Shown here in pieces: positions 22,640 to 35,668 of a DNA stretch of 64,000 nucleotides; positions within the stretch are counted from its first letter, which is position 1; each line of letters opens with the position of its first letter. This DNA comes from Hexactinellida sp. DTS-2022 (taxonomy: Eukaryota; Porifera; Hexactinellida): positions 3,586,501-3,650,500 of the forward strand of contig JAPNXP010000001.1 of NCBI GenBank assembly GCA_028753945.1, given 5' to 3'. Below the pieces are notes generated by a model that saw only the letters and a program-made list of their open reading frames with translations, was not told the DNA's origin and did not search any database. The position numbers were made by a program, and so were the translations under genes.

Positions 22640-25600
22640 CTACTTATAATAAAATGGATCGAAGTGATAGAGCTCTTCGACATTGTGTAATCGGTGCAGC
22701 ACTACACCAAGTTTCTGGCCGCTGAACACAGGATTACTGTGTGTTGTAGATGACAATGTGTCATGAGCATAGATAGTGTCTACTCTCCACATATTAGGAA
22801 TAGTGTGAGTAGCATTGATTACTAATACATCTATCTCCGCTAGAGAACCCAATGTAGCTAATACTACATCAGTACCCCATTCATTTGGTTTGCTTATGAG
22901 GTCTAAATGATTGTTCAAATCCTCTTCACAGCTATAATGTAACATTTTCATTACATTATAACAGTGTAGAGGGCTGTTTCGAAATTGACGAATCAATTGA
23001 AATTTTAAGTGTTCATATATTGCCTCTGAACCAAAAATAATATGCGCTAAGGATCGGTAAAGACAATTACCATCTCCAGTTACAGGGCATAATTCAAAAT
23101 TGTGACCAAACAAATGTGATAGCCTTGCTTCAAGCGATGCGTAGTAATTTTTTAAAGTGCTATCAACTATAACCATTTCATTATTTCGGATGGATAATAT
23201 TGGTTGTATTTCCATATCAAGAGTCATTGCTATATGGTTACGCATAAGTAGGGAAAATTGGTTAACAGAACCTGTTAGAGATTCTATCAATTCAGTTTGT
23301 TGAACTTGAGAGATAGGCAAACTTCCCTCTTTTTCTGTATTACCTGGAACCGAGTCTGGCTCAGAATCAGAAAATGCATTCTCGAATGACAAATCCATTG
23401 GGGAACAATATCCAGAGTTTTGGTTGGAGGGAGAAATGTTTCCCAGATGATATTGAAATACCTCCTTATAAACTACATTCCTTACCGAAACTCCACCGGA
23501 GGCAGAGTAAGTTCCTCCACAAACCATTACTTTCAAGCCTCGAGGATTCTGTACTCTGCTAAGAGCAACATATAATTGTCCATGACTGAATATAGCCTCC
23601 GGAGTAGGTAAAAATATACCAACTGAATTAAGACTCTGGCCCTGACCTTTGTTAATAGTAATACAAAATGCAGGACGAATTGGGAATTGTTTTCGCCTGA
23701 GAACAAACGGGAAGTCTGTCTCAGAAGGTATCATCACTATGCGAGGAATGAACACTCGTTTACCACGATGTGTGCCAGTTGCAATTTCAGCATCAATAAC
23801 ATGGCTTGACATTTCAATAATTGTTAAGCGAGAGCCATTACACATCCCTTGAGTGGGATCTAGACTACGCAAAAGTATTACTGAGGCGTATTTCTTAAGG
23901 TAGAGGCGATGCGGAGGTAAGCTAGCAAGCGTAAGGGAATTTAAAAACTCAGTTGGATACATGGCAGCCTGATTAGAATCTACAGAATCCGCACTCAATA
24001 ATACTTTAGCCTCACCGGGTATTTGGTTCATTACAAACTCATTGATTTGATCTGTTGTGTCGTTCTTAGGACACATAATTATGCGGGAAGTGATATAATC
24101 ACGATTTTGATAATTTTCCTTAATATCAGAGTAGATAGTTGTGGCCAAATCTGCGAAAGTTTCACCACGTACCATAAATTTCTCATTTATATCAACCATA
24201 TTATCTTCGTTTTCAGGTTCAGTACCATCACCTACTCTTAGCAAAAAGTCTGAGAATTCGCTCACTTCAACAGAATCCTGAGAAGATAATCGCTGAAGAC
24301 GCATGTTGATCGTTAACTTCATAACTTTAACACAACGCCAAAGTGGTGACCTATTTATACAGGCAGATACAACTTCTGATCTAGTTCCGTGCCTAATTAC
24401 TGGTAGAATTTGACGAAAGTCACCTCCAAATACGATAACCTTTCCACCAAAAGGTTGGTCACACGAACAAAGGTCTCTCAAACTCCGATCTATACACTCA
24501 GCAGCATGCCTATGTATCATTGGGGCTTCATCCCATACTAATAACTTGGCAGATTGTATTAGTTTAGCTAAGGCACTCTGTTTAGAAATGTTACACACGG
24601 ATAACTCATTCACAGGAATTGGAATCTTTAGCCTGGAATGAACAGTCCTCCCGCCTTGCAGCAGGAGAGCTGCTATCCCAGAAGAAGCCATGGCTAGTGC
24701 AATCTGACCCTGTGATCGGACTTTAGCTAATATTGTGTTGTAAAGAAAGGTTTTGCCAGTACCTCCGGGTCCATCAATAAAAAATGCTCTCTGGGCAATC
24801 ATTGGATCATTGATTGCCTCCATTATGCATTCAAATATGTCAGTTTGATCAGAGTTAAGCCCCCGGATATTTTCCTCAGCAACAGTTAATTGTTCAGTGA
24901 CATTATAATCCATTTCATATCGAATGATGCTAGGTTGATCATAGGGACTCTTGGCAAGAGACGGAAGTGGCATTCCAGGAAAATCTGATAGTGATTTACC
25001 CTGTTGTTCTAGTCGATACTGAATATCTATTAATGCCTTGTTAGTCAAGTGCTCGTTCAATTCGAGATTGGGAGCTAATACTCTAGCTTTAAATAAATAG
25101 TCCTCAGACAGGGAGACTTTATGCTTATTCCACAAAGCTAGTGGTTCAGATGGCTCGTTGAACAAAAGAATAGTCACAAACAGTTGGCGTAGCTGTGTTG
25201 GTACTTCACTTATGGCAGCTGCTGTTAAGCAGTCATCAGATTCCTGATCATCCTCCAACAGGCCTCGTCTACGGGCTGCTTCCTTAAAGGTATCACACAC
25301 GGTGCCATCAGAGAGAGTGCGGATATCCTGAAAACTGGTACAGCACGTGACATGATTGAGAAGCATTCTTAAGAAATAACGGTCACCGTCACCTGGATGA
25401 GCTGAATAGACACGGCCTATCACAGTGCCATGCCCTTTAACCCGCTCCTTCCATTCACGATCAGTCTTATCCCACACAAATTTATCGGGAAAATTTGTAT
25501 AAGTAAGTTCCCTTGCACTCGCAAATTTTTGATTAGCAACAAACCACCCAGTGAGGGTAGTGTGTTTCTGCCTACTGAGGACATCTTCTATAGAAGCACT

Positions 25601-27724
25601 TTCAGCAAACACTACAGGCTGCTGATCTTCCAGGTGCAAAGCTAGTCTCATCACATGTGGAAAATTGGCGTGGAGATCATATGCAAAGAGACGATAGCAA
25701 GCTTCAGTAGCAGACACGTATCGAGCTTCTAGATAGTTTACAATTTCATTTACGTTCTTAGTCTTACTACTTTCACTACTGTCAGCAGTATGGAACTCTA
25801 CAATGGCTCTATCATGACCCTTGTACACGTATTTGTATAGATATTTAACTGCACTAACTGTACTGCAAATCTCAACATTAATATGCGCATTGTATTTCAG
25901 AAGTAAATAAGGATTGTATGGAACAACCGAACGATTGTCTAAATCAACACCATTTACTTGTACAGTTCGTTTGTTATCACGACGTTGGTATATAGGATAG
26001 CTATCGTTGCCTGTTGTAGTACATTCAGCAAAAGCTTTTGGATATTTTTTCGTGCATTTACCATCACGCATGCAAGGAGCGTTCCTCCTTATAGAGCCAC
26101 ACGGACTATGCATCATACAACGCTTAACAATATCGTGAAGCCTGGGATTACGGATTGGGTCGGGAATTTCCGCACATACAATTTTGTCATAGTCTGATGG
26201 TTCTCTAGGTTTATCGCTCTGACATAGAATCACCAAAATGTGTGCATGGGGGAGGCCCCGTTTTTGGAATTCTATTGTATAAACATGCGCCAACGGTTTA
26301 CCTAACACGTGTTTGTTACAGATATCATTAAGTAATTCTTTCAATTTCATCTTAAATACTCTAACAATTAAATCAGGACGATCGGTCGCTTTTTGGTTTC
26401 CTATAAGAGCAGAGGATATCTCCTCCCATTTAGGATTGCATGTAAATGTAATGAATAAGTCTGGCTTACCATATTTCCTGACTATAGACATACTGTCCTG
26501 GTATAACTCAAACATTTGTCGAGGACTACCTGTGAAGGAAGAAGGCAATATCACTTTACGTCCCAAGTCTCTAGGATTAGAATCGCCTGCAGAAATAGCA
26601 TCAGCAAGGCCACTGTATAGATCTACTCTAATCTTTTGCTGATTGCACTTAATATAGTTCAGTCGCTGTTGCTCCACTTTAGCAAACATATCCACCAAGT
26701 ACTGATGAAAGAGTCTGCCAAACATGTGTAGATAGCTCAAATCACTTCTCACCATCAGACGGGAAGAGTAATACTCCAATGCAGTCACATCTCCTTTCCC
26801 TCTGCTGTGAGGGATTTTCAGATGCCAGCCATTATCTCCTGAGGGGAACAAAAGTACATAATGCAAAGAATCATAAGCGCAATTGCACTCGGTTATACGC
26901 TGTAAACCCCCTGTACGTGCATGTAGCACTATGTCTCTGCTGGCTACGCCTTCTGAATACCCGTCTCCGGGCATGATAACGGCTACCTCTGGGGCAGCAG
27001 GGGCGTTATAGCGTCTGGGATCTGGGACACCATCAGCTCGGATGATCATCCTAACGTCAGTTCCTCCTTGCGCTCTCATTAGCTCTATTCCGTGTCTGAA
27101 GTACTGCACATAAGGATTGACCTCGTGCATTAGGGCCTGCAGTGCTTTCAGTTCTGGCAGAGATGCCTCTCCCAGATGCCGCTGGCGGTTTTCTATCTCG
27201 CCCTCAGCTGTCCCATCATGGATGTATATCTGGGCAAAGGAGGGAGCCTCTCCCTCTCTCGGTGTCAGCTGTCCGATATAATGGTGTACAACTCCCTGGA
27301 TACGGAAGGTGTACACTCCACGTCTCGCGCTAGCAAGTTCCTTATCGAGGTTTACTCCTAGCGAAGCAAAGGCCAGAGCTGAGTTGTAGGCTCGAATTTT
27401 ATCTCTGAACTCTCGTCCTCGCTTGTCAGAAGTAGTCAGCAGATGCAGTAGCATCTCAGGCGGTGAGACTAAAGGGGGTAGAACCACCTTCCCCTGTCCA
27501 CAACAGAGGGGGAACTTGTTGCAATTCTTAGTGCTACTGGTAAGCTTTTCACTCTTTGATACTCAAGGTTGGAGAAACAGCTTGAGTTGATACTCAAGCT
27601 GTTTCTCCAACCTGGCCTGTTTAGCTTCTAATGTTTCATTACTCCTCGAAATTTCCATTCTCAACGCATCGTTTTTAGTAAAACGTGATTTGCGCTGAGG
27701 ACCGCGTTTAGTAATTCGGGGCAT
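22640..27724 (-). CDS. RepHel-OTU protein (rolling-circle replicase/helicase)
   Basis: This protein nicks, unwinds and moves Helitron DNA. The uninterrupted frame from 27487 has 1615 codons. Before it, in the same frame, lies a Helitron-like NKFPLCCGQGKV zinc motif. Numbered from 27487, the HUH motif QKRGLPHAHIL is at 408-418 and the tyrosine motif YLYKYVYKGHD at 549-559. The PIF1-like helicase has Walker A GPGGTGKT at 906-913, Walker B LLVWDEAP near 985, and a later GGDFRQILP. The C-terminal OTU cysteine-protease domain has DGNC at 1472-1475 and a YHF histidine near 1608. The upstream ATG at 27724 (MPRITKRGPQRKS...) fits Helitron N-termini but is separated by one TGA at 27565-27563, inside a perfect palindrome. 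Every catalytic motif I can see is intact, so it was recently active or still is. Confidence 0.9.
27566..27613. repeat. perfect 22-base inverted repeat with 4-base loop
   Basis: Arms at 27566-27587 and 27592-27613 match exactly, with loop TGAT. It lies within the N-terminal coding part of the RepHel gene and creates its only in-frame stop. The flanking CTTGAGTATCA is duplicated, suggesting a 31-base templated insertion during replication. Confidence 0.9.
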
Positions 27725-28149
27725 TATGAAGGCTTTAATTAATTAATTAATCAAAAGTTTGGAAATGAAGAGTTTATAAGGTGGAATGAAATGTGAAGTT
27801 TGAAAGGTTTTAGTTTAACTATTTATGCGCTTAATGGGACTATTAAAGTACTAACTTAGGGTAAAATTTATTGGTCAAATGTATTGACCCAGAATTATTT
27901 GTATTTATTTTTTCAGCCAATTAAATTGCAGTCTCAGTTAGGCTCTCTATAATGCATAATTAACAGCTGATAGTTTTGACACCTTTTGAGAGGGAAGACA
28001 TGAATATTTTTCTTAGATATTAGAACTTGTTCCTAGAAACATTATTCCCTACCCCCCTGCCAAATTTCAAGTATGCAGCTCTTACCAGTTCCTCAATCAA
28101 TTCCGAACAAAAAAAAAAATAAACAAATCATTGTGCTTTAATATATAAG

Positions 28150-28243
28150 ATATATAAATGCTGTTTCTATTCCCCCATCACTTTAATACATTCCGTACAA
28201 ACACACAAACAAACAAACAACAATCGAGATTTAAAAATATAGA
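28150..28243 (-). mobile_element. second Helitron-type 5' end in tandem
   Basis: On the minus strand, TCTATATTTTTAAATCTCGA follows an A at 28244. A TTGTTTGTTTGTTTGTGTG leader and the CCCCCATCAC block of family A come next, then the family B 5' end at 28150. Either one Helitron inserted beside another or the element has a duplicated start. Confidence 0.55.
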
Positions 28244-28389
28244 TATGTTTCAAATAACAAATATAGTAAATTGCAAATATGTCAAATATATTTGCAATTT
28301 AATATATTTGTCCAACCTGAAGCATTACAACTATGACAGTTATTCCTCCAATTCTCGTTACAATTCATCAACTATTACGCATTCAGCCA

Positions 28390-28720
28390 ATTGAACTAAT
28401 ACTTTTCTTGAAAGTGAGGAATATAATTGCTTCTTTACAGCTTCGTCTTCATCAATCGTGATAAATGTAGGCCAGTTTAGAGAACCACGATCAATATATC
28501 TCACTAGGTCTTATTTCGTTGCATCTGTATACTCAATATATTTTCCCTCAGTAAGAATTTGAATACAATGGTTACAATTGGTAATTCTAAGATATGAGTT
28601 TACGGCATAACCACCAATAAACACAATGGATTGGAGAATATGAATGTCGAGGTCGATAGTGTTCAGATCATGAATAGCTTCAATATTATTATGTCGCAAA
28701 ATATATGAATCAGTTCTTCT
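28390..28720 (-). pseudogene. C-terminal fragment of a DDE transposase (P/THAP-like)
   Basis: The minus frame gives IVFIGGYAVNSYLRI, then NCNHCIQIL, then after a stop YIDRGSLNWPT. This order (Y/F-I-x-G-Y, Cys-x-x-Cys, G-x-L-x-x-P) is the C-terminal signature seen in P/THAP9-type and related transposases. It is a short relic with at least one stop. It lies outside the Helitron and may derive from a relative of the 11.6-13.9 kb element. Confidence 0.45.
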
Positions 28721-28885
28721 GCTGTTGGAAAAAAGGTGTGGATAAATTACTTAAGGGTAAGCTCACTTTTATTACGCTGTCATGAAAACAGTGTGAAGTT
28801 GGCGCAGTATTCAACTGAGCACAGATCAATTCCAAATTTGAGGCCCTCCCCACAATTGGATTTGGCCAAAAATTACACACCTTAA

Positions 28886-30028
28886 AGGGGAGATAGGGAC
28901 GTTTATGATTCTGGATAATAAAAAAATTAATTTTAATTTTTTATATTTATTTTTACATTATGTCAGTGCACTTAAAAAAAAAAATTTGACAACAGTTTTT
29001 CGAATTTGAATTTAAACTTTGCATACATGTTTGTGACTAAGGGACGTTTCTTACGTCAAAATATTTCAAAAAGATATCAATATTCCTATGATATATAGCT
29101 TGGCCATGTTTAACTTGTATTCTATTATGATCGAGTGAATAAGCACATGTGACACTTTGTTCATCTATTTGATGATAATTCGATAATGATTTATTATAGT
29201 TTAGTGTTTCCAATTTGTCTTTGCCATAGTCAATTATATACAGCCTAGTTCTCGTATTTTCTACTCAACGTTTATACTCCATTCAAAACTCAAAATTATT
29301 ATTTACTACTATTTCATACTAAGTCAACTGATGTTTTAATACACAATACCTCACAGACAATACCTAATACATAATAAACTTATATTATTAACTTTTGTAT
29401 GTAAGATGAGAGAGAGTTTTAGATTATCTTACTGGTCTTCTTTGAAGATGTATATCGCGAATTTTTTGGAATATAGATTAGACCTCTACGCGGGGCGGAT
29501 CAACAAATGCGGGTTGTGGAACCGGCAACCCGCGGGTTTTTTCCGGTCAAAGGATCTGAATATTTTCAGGACGGGGCGGGTGCGTGTAACGGATTTTCCT
29601 TCGGGTTGGTGTTGGGCAGCGATGCAAGAAAATAACTTTCAGAGGAATTAAGTCACTGAGTCAAGTATAGTACTATTTTAATTGAGCACCATCTAGCTGT
29701 CCAATTGATATAATACCCAACGTAATTCCTGACAGCGCGAGTAGCGGGTTGGTAAGTTCAGGTTGGATTCGTGTTGATTTGGTTATAGTTCTGAGTTAAT
29801 TTGGTTATACGACCCGCGCAGTGGTCTATTGTCTTGTTTGGAGGGAAATTTATCAATATATTTACAAAGTCTCATTGTTTTGAGTAGATAATCATAGGAT
29901 GGCTATCTGTTACTGCGGTCTGTAGATGATAATGCGTGGTTGCGTGTTGTTTCCATGATAAAAATTCGAAAATATTTCTAATTTTGAATTTTGTTTAATG
30001 GATCATTAAGTGCAAAATCAATTGAAAT

Positions 30029-30067
<39 letters not shown>

Positions 30068-30383
30068 AAATATAAACCTCTCCTCTATTGAATGACACCA
30101 TTTTTGTCCAGTTCCAACAATGGGAAGTGTCTAAAATTATAACTTGAAGTATGCTCAGTTGTAAATGTATTAAAAATGTATTATTATTCCAATTGTATTT
30201 CTTAGGAAAATTAATATATTTTTAAAATATTTTGACATAAGAAACGTCCCAAACTCACAAACATCTATGCAAATTCAAATTCGAAAGATTTTTTTAAGTG
30301 CTCAGACATAATGTAAAAAATAAATATTAGAATTCAAATTAAAAGTTTTTTTATCCAGAATCATAAACGTACCTATCTCCCCT
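28886..30383. mobile_element. TTAA-flanked DNA element (inner)
   Basis: It starts AGGGGAGATAGGGACGTTTA and ends with the inverted form (...ACCTATCTCCCCT). TTAA lies on both sides (28882-28885 and 30384-30387). The inverted arms extend for about 170 bases, with further blocks such as GTTTGTGA and GGGACGTTTCTTA. TTAA duplication is the mark of piggyBac and Kolobok elements; which one is undecided. The interior has no transposase and includes an AT microsatellite. Confidence 0.8.
30031..30064. repeat. (AT)n microsatellite
   Basis: An uninterrupted AT dinucleotide run inside the TTAA-flanked element. Confidence 0.9.
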
Positions 30384-31750
30384 TTAAGGATGCTTAGGGT
30401 GAAAAATGTATTAGCGGTATGGGTGGTTTTAGCGTCTTTGTAGATATTGAAGTGTAATTCTCCAATCTGCTCTGTAATTGCATAACTAAGCATAAAATGT
30501 ATACAGCATGTCTAAGTCCAAACTATTTTTCGAGTAGCATTAAATTCTTTAGGAAATGCCTCCCCATAGGGGTAATACTGTTTTATTAGATTTCACTGAA
30601 TTAAATATTATAAAGTATATTCTCTATAGCTCCAAAAATTTGTATGATTGATCAGTACTATTTGCACTACATTTGCTTAGCTCACCAGACTCCCATCCCA
30701 AGTTTAACCAATTCTTAACTTACGAAACCTAAAATTCGTCAAAAAAGAGGCCAGAAAGTGGTATTTTTGCTCCTTGCTTGGTCTCTACTCAGACACTAAT
30801 CGTTAGTTCGCTTCAATGAGCTTGCAAAATGATCTATATACTATTAAAAACTATATCTGAATTTTTAAAGCAATCCCTTATGAACTTTATTAGATAAAAT
30901 TCGGGATATGTCATAAAAACAATAATTGAGTAATTGAAGGCTGAAGTTTTTTTAATGGGAAATGCATTTGTACTATTAAATTTGTCCGTATTATAACCGG
31001 ATTTAGTTTCAATATACTAGATAATTTTCATACTATATACTAAATATGTATTGAAACATCATAGTAAACAAACGACTTGATTAAATCAAATTCTGTGCAA
31101 GTTTCTGGCATACTAATGGAGTCCGCTTTCTTTTGGGACATCATTTTCAGCGATTAAATCATTGCAAACGTAGTGATTAATGCTCTAATGTGTATAATAT
31201 GTCTACACTAGTTGGGATACAGTATGAATATACTAATATATATGACAATTGAGTTGAATTATATAATATAGTAAATTAATCTGTTGGTGATGTATTAAAA
31301 AATACAAAAAATATGCAGATCAGAATTTCTACCCCATTATCAACTGGTTTTGGCAATATATGCTAATCACTGAGATATTTGCGCATATAAATGTTAGTTT
31401 ATATACATAAAGTATATATGTGAACGATATTGTACATATAAAACCAAGGAATGTCAATTGAGATAATAAAATAAGCTACATAATCAATAATGACATGAAC
31501 AAATTGACATTTTGAAGACTTTGCAGATTATTATTTTTTTAAATTTCACTTCTCACATAATTTTATGATACATTAGATTCATTTCACAGTATAAATCAGA
31601 TTTCAATTTTGTAACAAAAAACACTAAATTTCACCCTAAGCATCCTTAAGGTGTCTAATTTTTGGCCAAATCCAATTGTGGGAAGGGCCTCAAATTTGGA
31701 TTTGATCTGGCTTGGTTGAATATTGCGCCAACTTCACACTCGTGTGATGA

Positions 31751-32430
31751 AATAACTTGAGAATATTTTACTTGTTTAAGCGGCGTTGACTTTCTAATAT
31801 TTTAGAATAGGTGATGTGATATTGAGCACCACTCATTTTTGATATGACCTATATAGTCCATGAGCCAGACCAGATATTGGTATCATCTGGGTTGGCAAAA
31901 CTTTAGTGATACGACAATGTTTGTAAGGTCTATACAAGTACTTTAAGCTATGATAACCTTTTCCCAGTGGCAGCTAAATTACTTTTTTCTATAATTTCAT
32001 GTTTTCCAATTTGTGGCCCTGTATATGTCCAGGTCGTAACAATATCACACAGGGTGTTATCCAGGCGTATTGGGCGCTCCTAAAGGAGCGTAATTTGGAT
32101 GGATTTTAATCTAGGCGTACAAAAATCGTGTCTAGGCGTACAATATCGAGAGATACTCCCATAGACTTAATACAAAATGTGCAAACTAGGCGTACAAAAT
32201 GAAAAATGAACGAACTCAAACTAAATCTAGGCGCGCAGAAATTTTCGTCTGGATGAAAGCCTGATATCACAGATGAGAGAACAAGATATTCAATTATGTA
32301 GATATTTTTTGATGGAAACTTTTCAAACAATAAATATAAATATAATATTAAATTACTTTTAAATCATTGTTTTAGCCTATTAGATTCAGTATTTCTTGTA
32401 CAATTATCTGTCTTGTGTGGTAGTGCGAGC
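31751..32430. other. non-coding with TCTAGGCGTACAAAA repeats
   Basis: No gene. At 32060-32240 the short unit CTAGGCGTACAAAA recurs about four times. It is related to a degenerate patch at 1260-1440. Confidence 0.5.
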
Positions 32431-35400
32431 ATGGATTCTCGAAGTGAAGAGGAAGTCCATGTGTTCCCAAAGAAGCGAGCACGTACAACCTGTGTCATCC
32501 ACTGTTCTGATTATCCTTCGGACTCGGAGTATTTAGTGTCATCGAAAGATCTTGACTCATTTAGGACAATCTTAAAGTCAGCCGAGATCTGAAAGCATGC
32601 CCCACTTCTGGACATAGCCAAAGGCCTCCCAGAAGGAGAGATGCCTCCAGCGCACATGATACAATATCACGCAAGTGTCGCAGCATTTTCACAATGAACA
32701 AACTACTGGAGTCCATAGCTGCCAAATATATCAGCAAGGAGATTGATACAGACAGAACCAGAAGGTCCTCCAGAGAGCATCCTCAACATCCAGAGCCTAT
32801 GAGAAAATATGTATATTCTGTAACAAATCAAGCAAGTATATTAAAGGTCAGAACACCAGAGAGCCTCTCATCCAGTGTGTTGAACTACATGCAGATGACA
32901 TCATTCGTAAAGCAGCAACCAGAAAACTGGATGAAAGAATGTTATCGATCTTGAGTATAGAGCTTAGAGCTGGTTGCAGCTAAAGGACATTACCACAGAA
33001 CATGTTACAGGCTGTACACACGTGTTGAATCTGCTTCCAACTCATCCGTTAGTTTGACAAAAGAGAAAATGAGTATGCAGTGTATCAAGAAGCAGAGAGT
33101 CAAGCCCACGAGGAGCTGTTTTTCTACATCAGAAATGAACTGATGACCAGAAGTTAAACCCATGACAGAGTTAACATCAAGATTGGAGGGGGCTTTTAAT
33201 TCATTTGGTGTTACTGAGTTGAATAGTCATCCAAGAAACATCTGAGTCGAAAGCTTGAAAGTGAATTTGGTGCATCCCTGCACTTTTTTTCCGGTGCCAA
33301 TGGAAGACTTGTTGTCTATCCAGACAGTGGAATTGTTGTCCAGCCCAAAGTTCTCCAGCAAATGTCATGCCAGTCATCACAAAGTCAAAACAGAGAAGCA
33401 TCATCCCTAAACCATAATTACTACCAGCCTACAACGTCGGTCAGCGGGCTGGACCACCAATATTTGAGACATTGGATGTTGACACTAGGAACCAAGTCCA
33501 GGAGGCAAAGATGAAGAACTTTGTCTGGTTGCTTGCACGCATGTCGATCCCTGAGAACCAGACAATCAGCAGCTGGACTGGCTTTAACATCCAGATCTGG
33601 GATAATGTGGTTGTGATCCAGGACACTGTGAGCTACCTGCCAACAATCAATGCTCCTGCTACAGCTATGTCCACTCTAATGAAGTTCTCAACCAAACACC
33701 CAACATCATGAAGTCCCTGCACCTGAACCAAATTGTCTGTGTTTGACCAAGCATTGTATGCTAATATTGCAGAGATAGTGTGGAAGCAAGACAAATTACA
33801 AGAACATTATCATAAGGATGGGTGCATTCAATACTGCTTTCAACCAGTTGTCCACAATTGGCAAGCGATTTCAAGAAACTGAGGGATCTTTGTGTCGAAT
33901 CTGGAGTGTTGCAGAGGGATCAGTCACTGCTGTGATGGAAGACCGAAAGTACAACCGTGCAGTTAGAGTGCGCAAGCTGGTGTATGAAGCAATGATGAGG
34001 CTGGTATGGAAAGGCTTCCTTCCATGGCTAGAGACAAAACATGTTTGGGATTTTCACAACCTAGAGGAAACTCTGAAGAGCATTGAAACATTCCAAAATG
34101 ATGTCTGTCGTGCACAAATTGAAGAGCTACTGCAGAGTTCATCATGCACTTACATCTTTAAGCTGTTCCAGGACTACCTAGACTCCCTCAGAGATAGATC
34201 TGGACTCCCGTCATTCTGGATGTAATATTAGTACTTGAGTGGGATTTTGCTGGCTATGATGTCTCGGCTGCCTATTGAACACCCTGATGTACAAGACCAC
34301 TTCATGCAAGGTGGTTTATCAGTCCAGATTGGCAAAAAGTATCCCTATTGGCGAATTCCTGTAGATCAAACAATTGAGGAAACTGTCAACAAAGATACAC
34401 AAACACCTGGTGGGACGAAAGACTTCAGCCTAAAGTGTGGAGCTGTCACAAGATATTACATGACATCAGAGTACCGAAGCATGTATCTCAGGCATCTGAA
34501 GGAAATGATAGGTCACCAGGATAGCGATTTCAGCCACCCAGAATCAAGCGAGATGAGACTGATATCCAGTCCTTGGTAGATCTCATGGAGACCAGTTGTT
34601 TGAATCAATTCAGTCCAGACCATCAAGAACTGGTGAGTTTGTCAACTGCTACTGCTGCACCACCAGACGTTGCTAAAGATCTTCTTGGAGCCCAAAAGTT
34701 AGGAGAGGAGGCCTATCAAGCTTTCAAACAAGAACGTCTGGAAGCAACTCGACCAGCTACACAGATGTATGACAAGATGACTTAGAGAAAACCGAAGAGT
34801 TTCTCAAACATCAACAAGAGAATGCGTAGCCAACAGCAATCCAAACAAGTCCTAGAAGCTGACAGGAAGTTGTTTGGACAGATGATTCTTGTTGCTGAAA
34901 GCAGAGACCTGTATATGACAGGTCATGGCCCATCCCCTGGGGCCTCTACCATGGTCCCTTGCTAATGGTGATGGATCCATGCGGAAAACTAACAAAGCTG
35001 CCTTGGCAAGAGAGTTAGAGAAAAATCTTTCCCCTGCCGAAGTCATCCCAGATCCATCAGTAACTGTCATTGATGGTATGAGTATTGTTCAAAGATGAAA
35101 CGAATTGAAAAGACATTTTCACAGCTGGCATGGCAGAGTCTACTTTATCACATGTTCTCCATGAAGGTGCCAAGAGTCAGCGCATTGACGTTATCTTTGA
35201 TGTTTACAGAGAGAAATCCATTATAGATGGAGAGAGAGTCAACAGAGGAGCAGATATGAGCATCCAGTTCAGAAATATTGCGCCTGGGCACAAAATTCAG
35301 CAGTGGAGGAAGTTACTCTGCAGTCCATCCAACAAAGCAAGTCTGATCAGTTTCCTGGTTAATGAGTGGAAGGATTCTAGACAGAGAGAAGCTGCAAGAC

Positions 35401-35660
35401 AAGGAATTGTACGTAACCTGTGAGCAAGTGTGCTTCAAGATGACCAAGGAGAAGTGGGAAGAAGCACCAGATCTCAACTCATCACAGGAAGAATCTGACA
35501 CGCGCATCCTTCTTCATGCACTCCATGCAGCAGAATCTGGCTTTAAGGCTGTGATAATCAGTGCTGAAGACAGACATCTTAGTCCTGTGCCTGGCAGTAG
35601 CCGCATCCCATGTCCCATGTATCAAAAGTGTGTCACAAACGTGCCAAGTATACTAGTATA
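32431..35660 (+). pseudogene. multi-copy metazoan gene family of unknown function, broken
   Basis: A long intronless coding region is broken by many stops and frameshifts. Recognisable blocks in order: an N-terminal start at 32431 (MDSRSEEEVHVFP), HAPLLDIAKGLPEGE at about 32600, SSWTGFNI and YLPTINAPAT at 33570-33670, YNRAVRVRKLVYEAMMR at about 33950-34010, PVDQTIEETVNKDTQ at about 34360, IAPGHKIQQWRK at about 35280, and SSQEESDTRILLHALHAAE near 35480-35530. From memory of the family, such proteins occur in many copies in corals, sponges, sea urchins and fish and are probably transposon-derived. Their reaction is not known to me. The 3' end is cut off at about 35650 by an unrelated tandem repeat. 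Confidence 0.6.
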
Positions 35661-35668
35661 TACGGGTA

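Larger units (their letters stand above)
21480..28150 (-). mobile_element. Helitron with RepHel-OTU gene
   Basis: The probable 5' end is at 28150 (TCTTATATATTAAAGCACA after an A, with the family B leader behind it). The RepHel gene follows (27724-22640), then the small spliced gene. The exact 3' end was not found. A hairpin ATTAGTCT...AGACTAAT at about 22577-22600 lies just after the RepHel stop but lacks a following CTRR. The lower boundary given is that of the last plausible gene. Confidence 0.6.
28781..31750. mobile_element. DNA element with ~105-base TIRs (outer)
   Basis: The left arm (about 28781-28885, resuming at 30386) and the inverted right arm (about 31625-31750) share GTGTGAAGTTGGCGCA, CAAATTTGAGGCCCT, CAATTGGATTTGGCCAAAAA and GGATGCTTAGGGTGAAA. 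Removing the inner element restores a continuous left arm. No transposase is encoded and no clear target duplication is visible. Confidence 0.8.
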
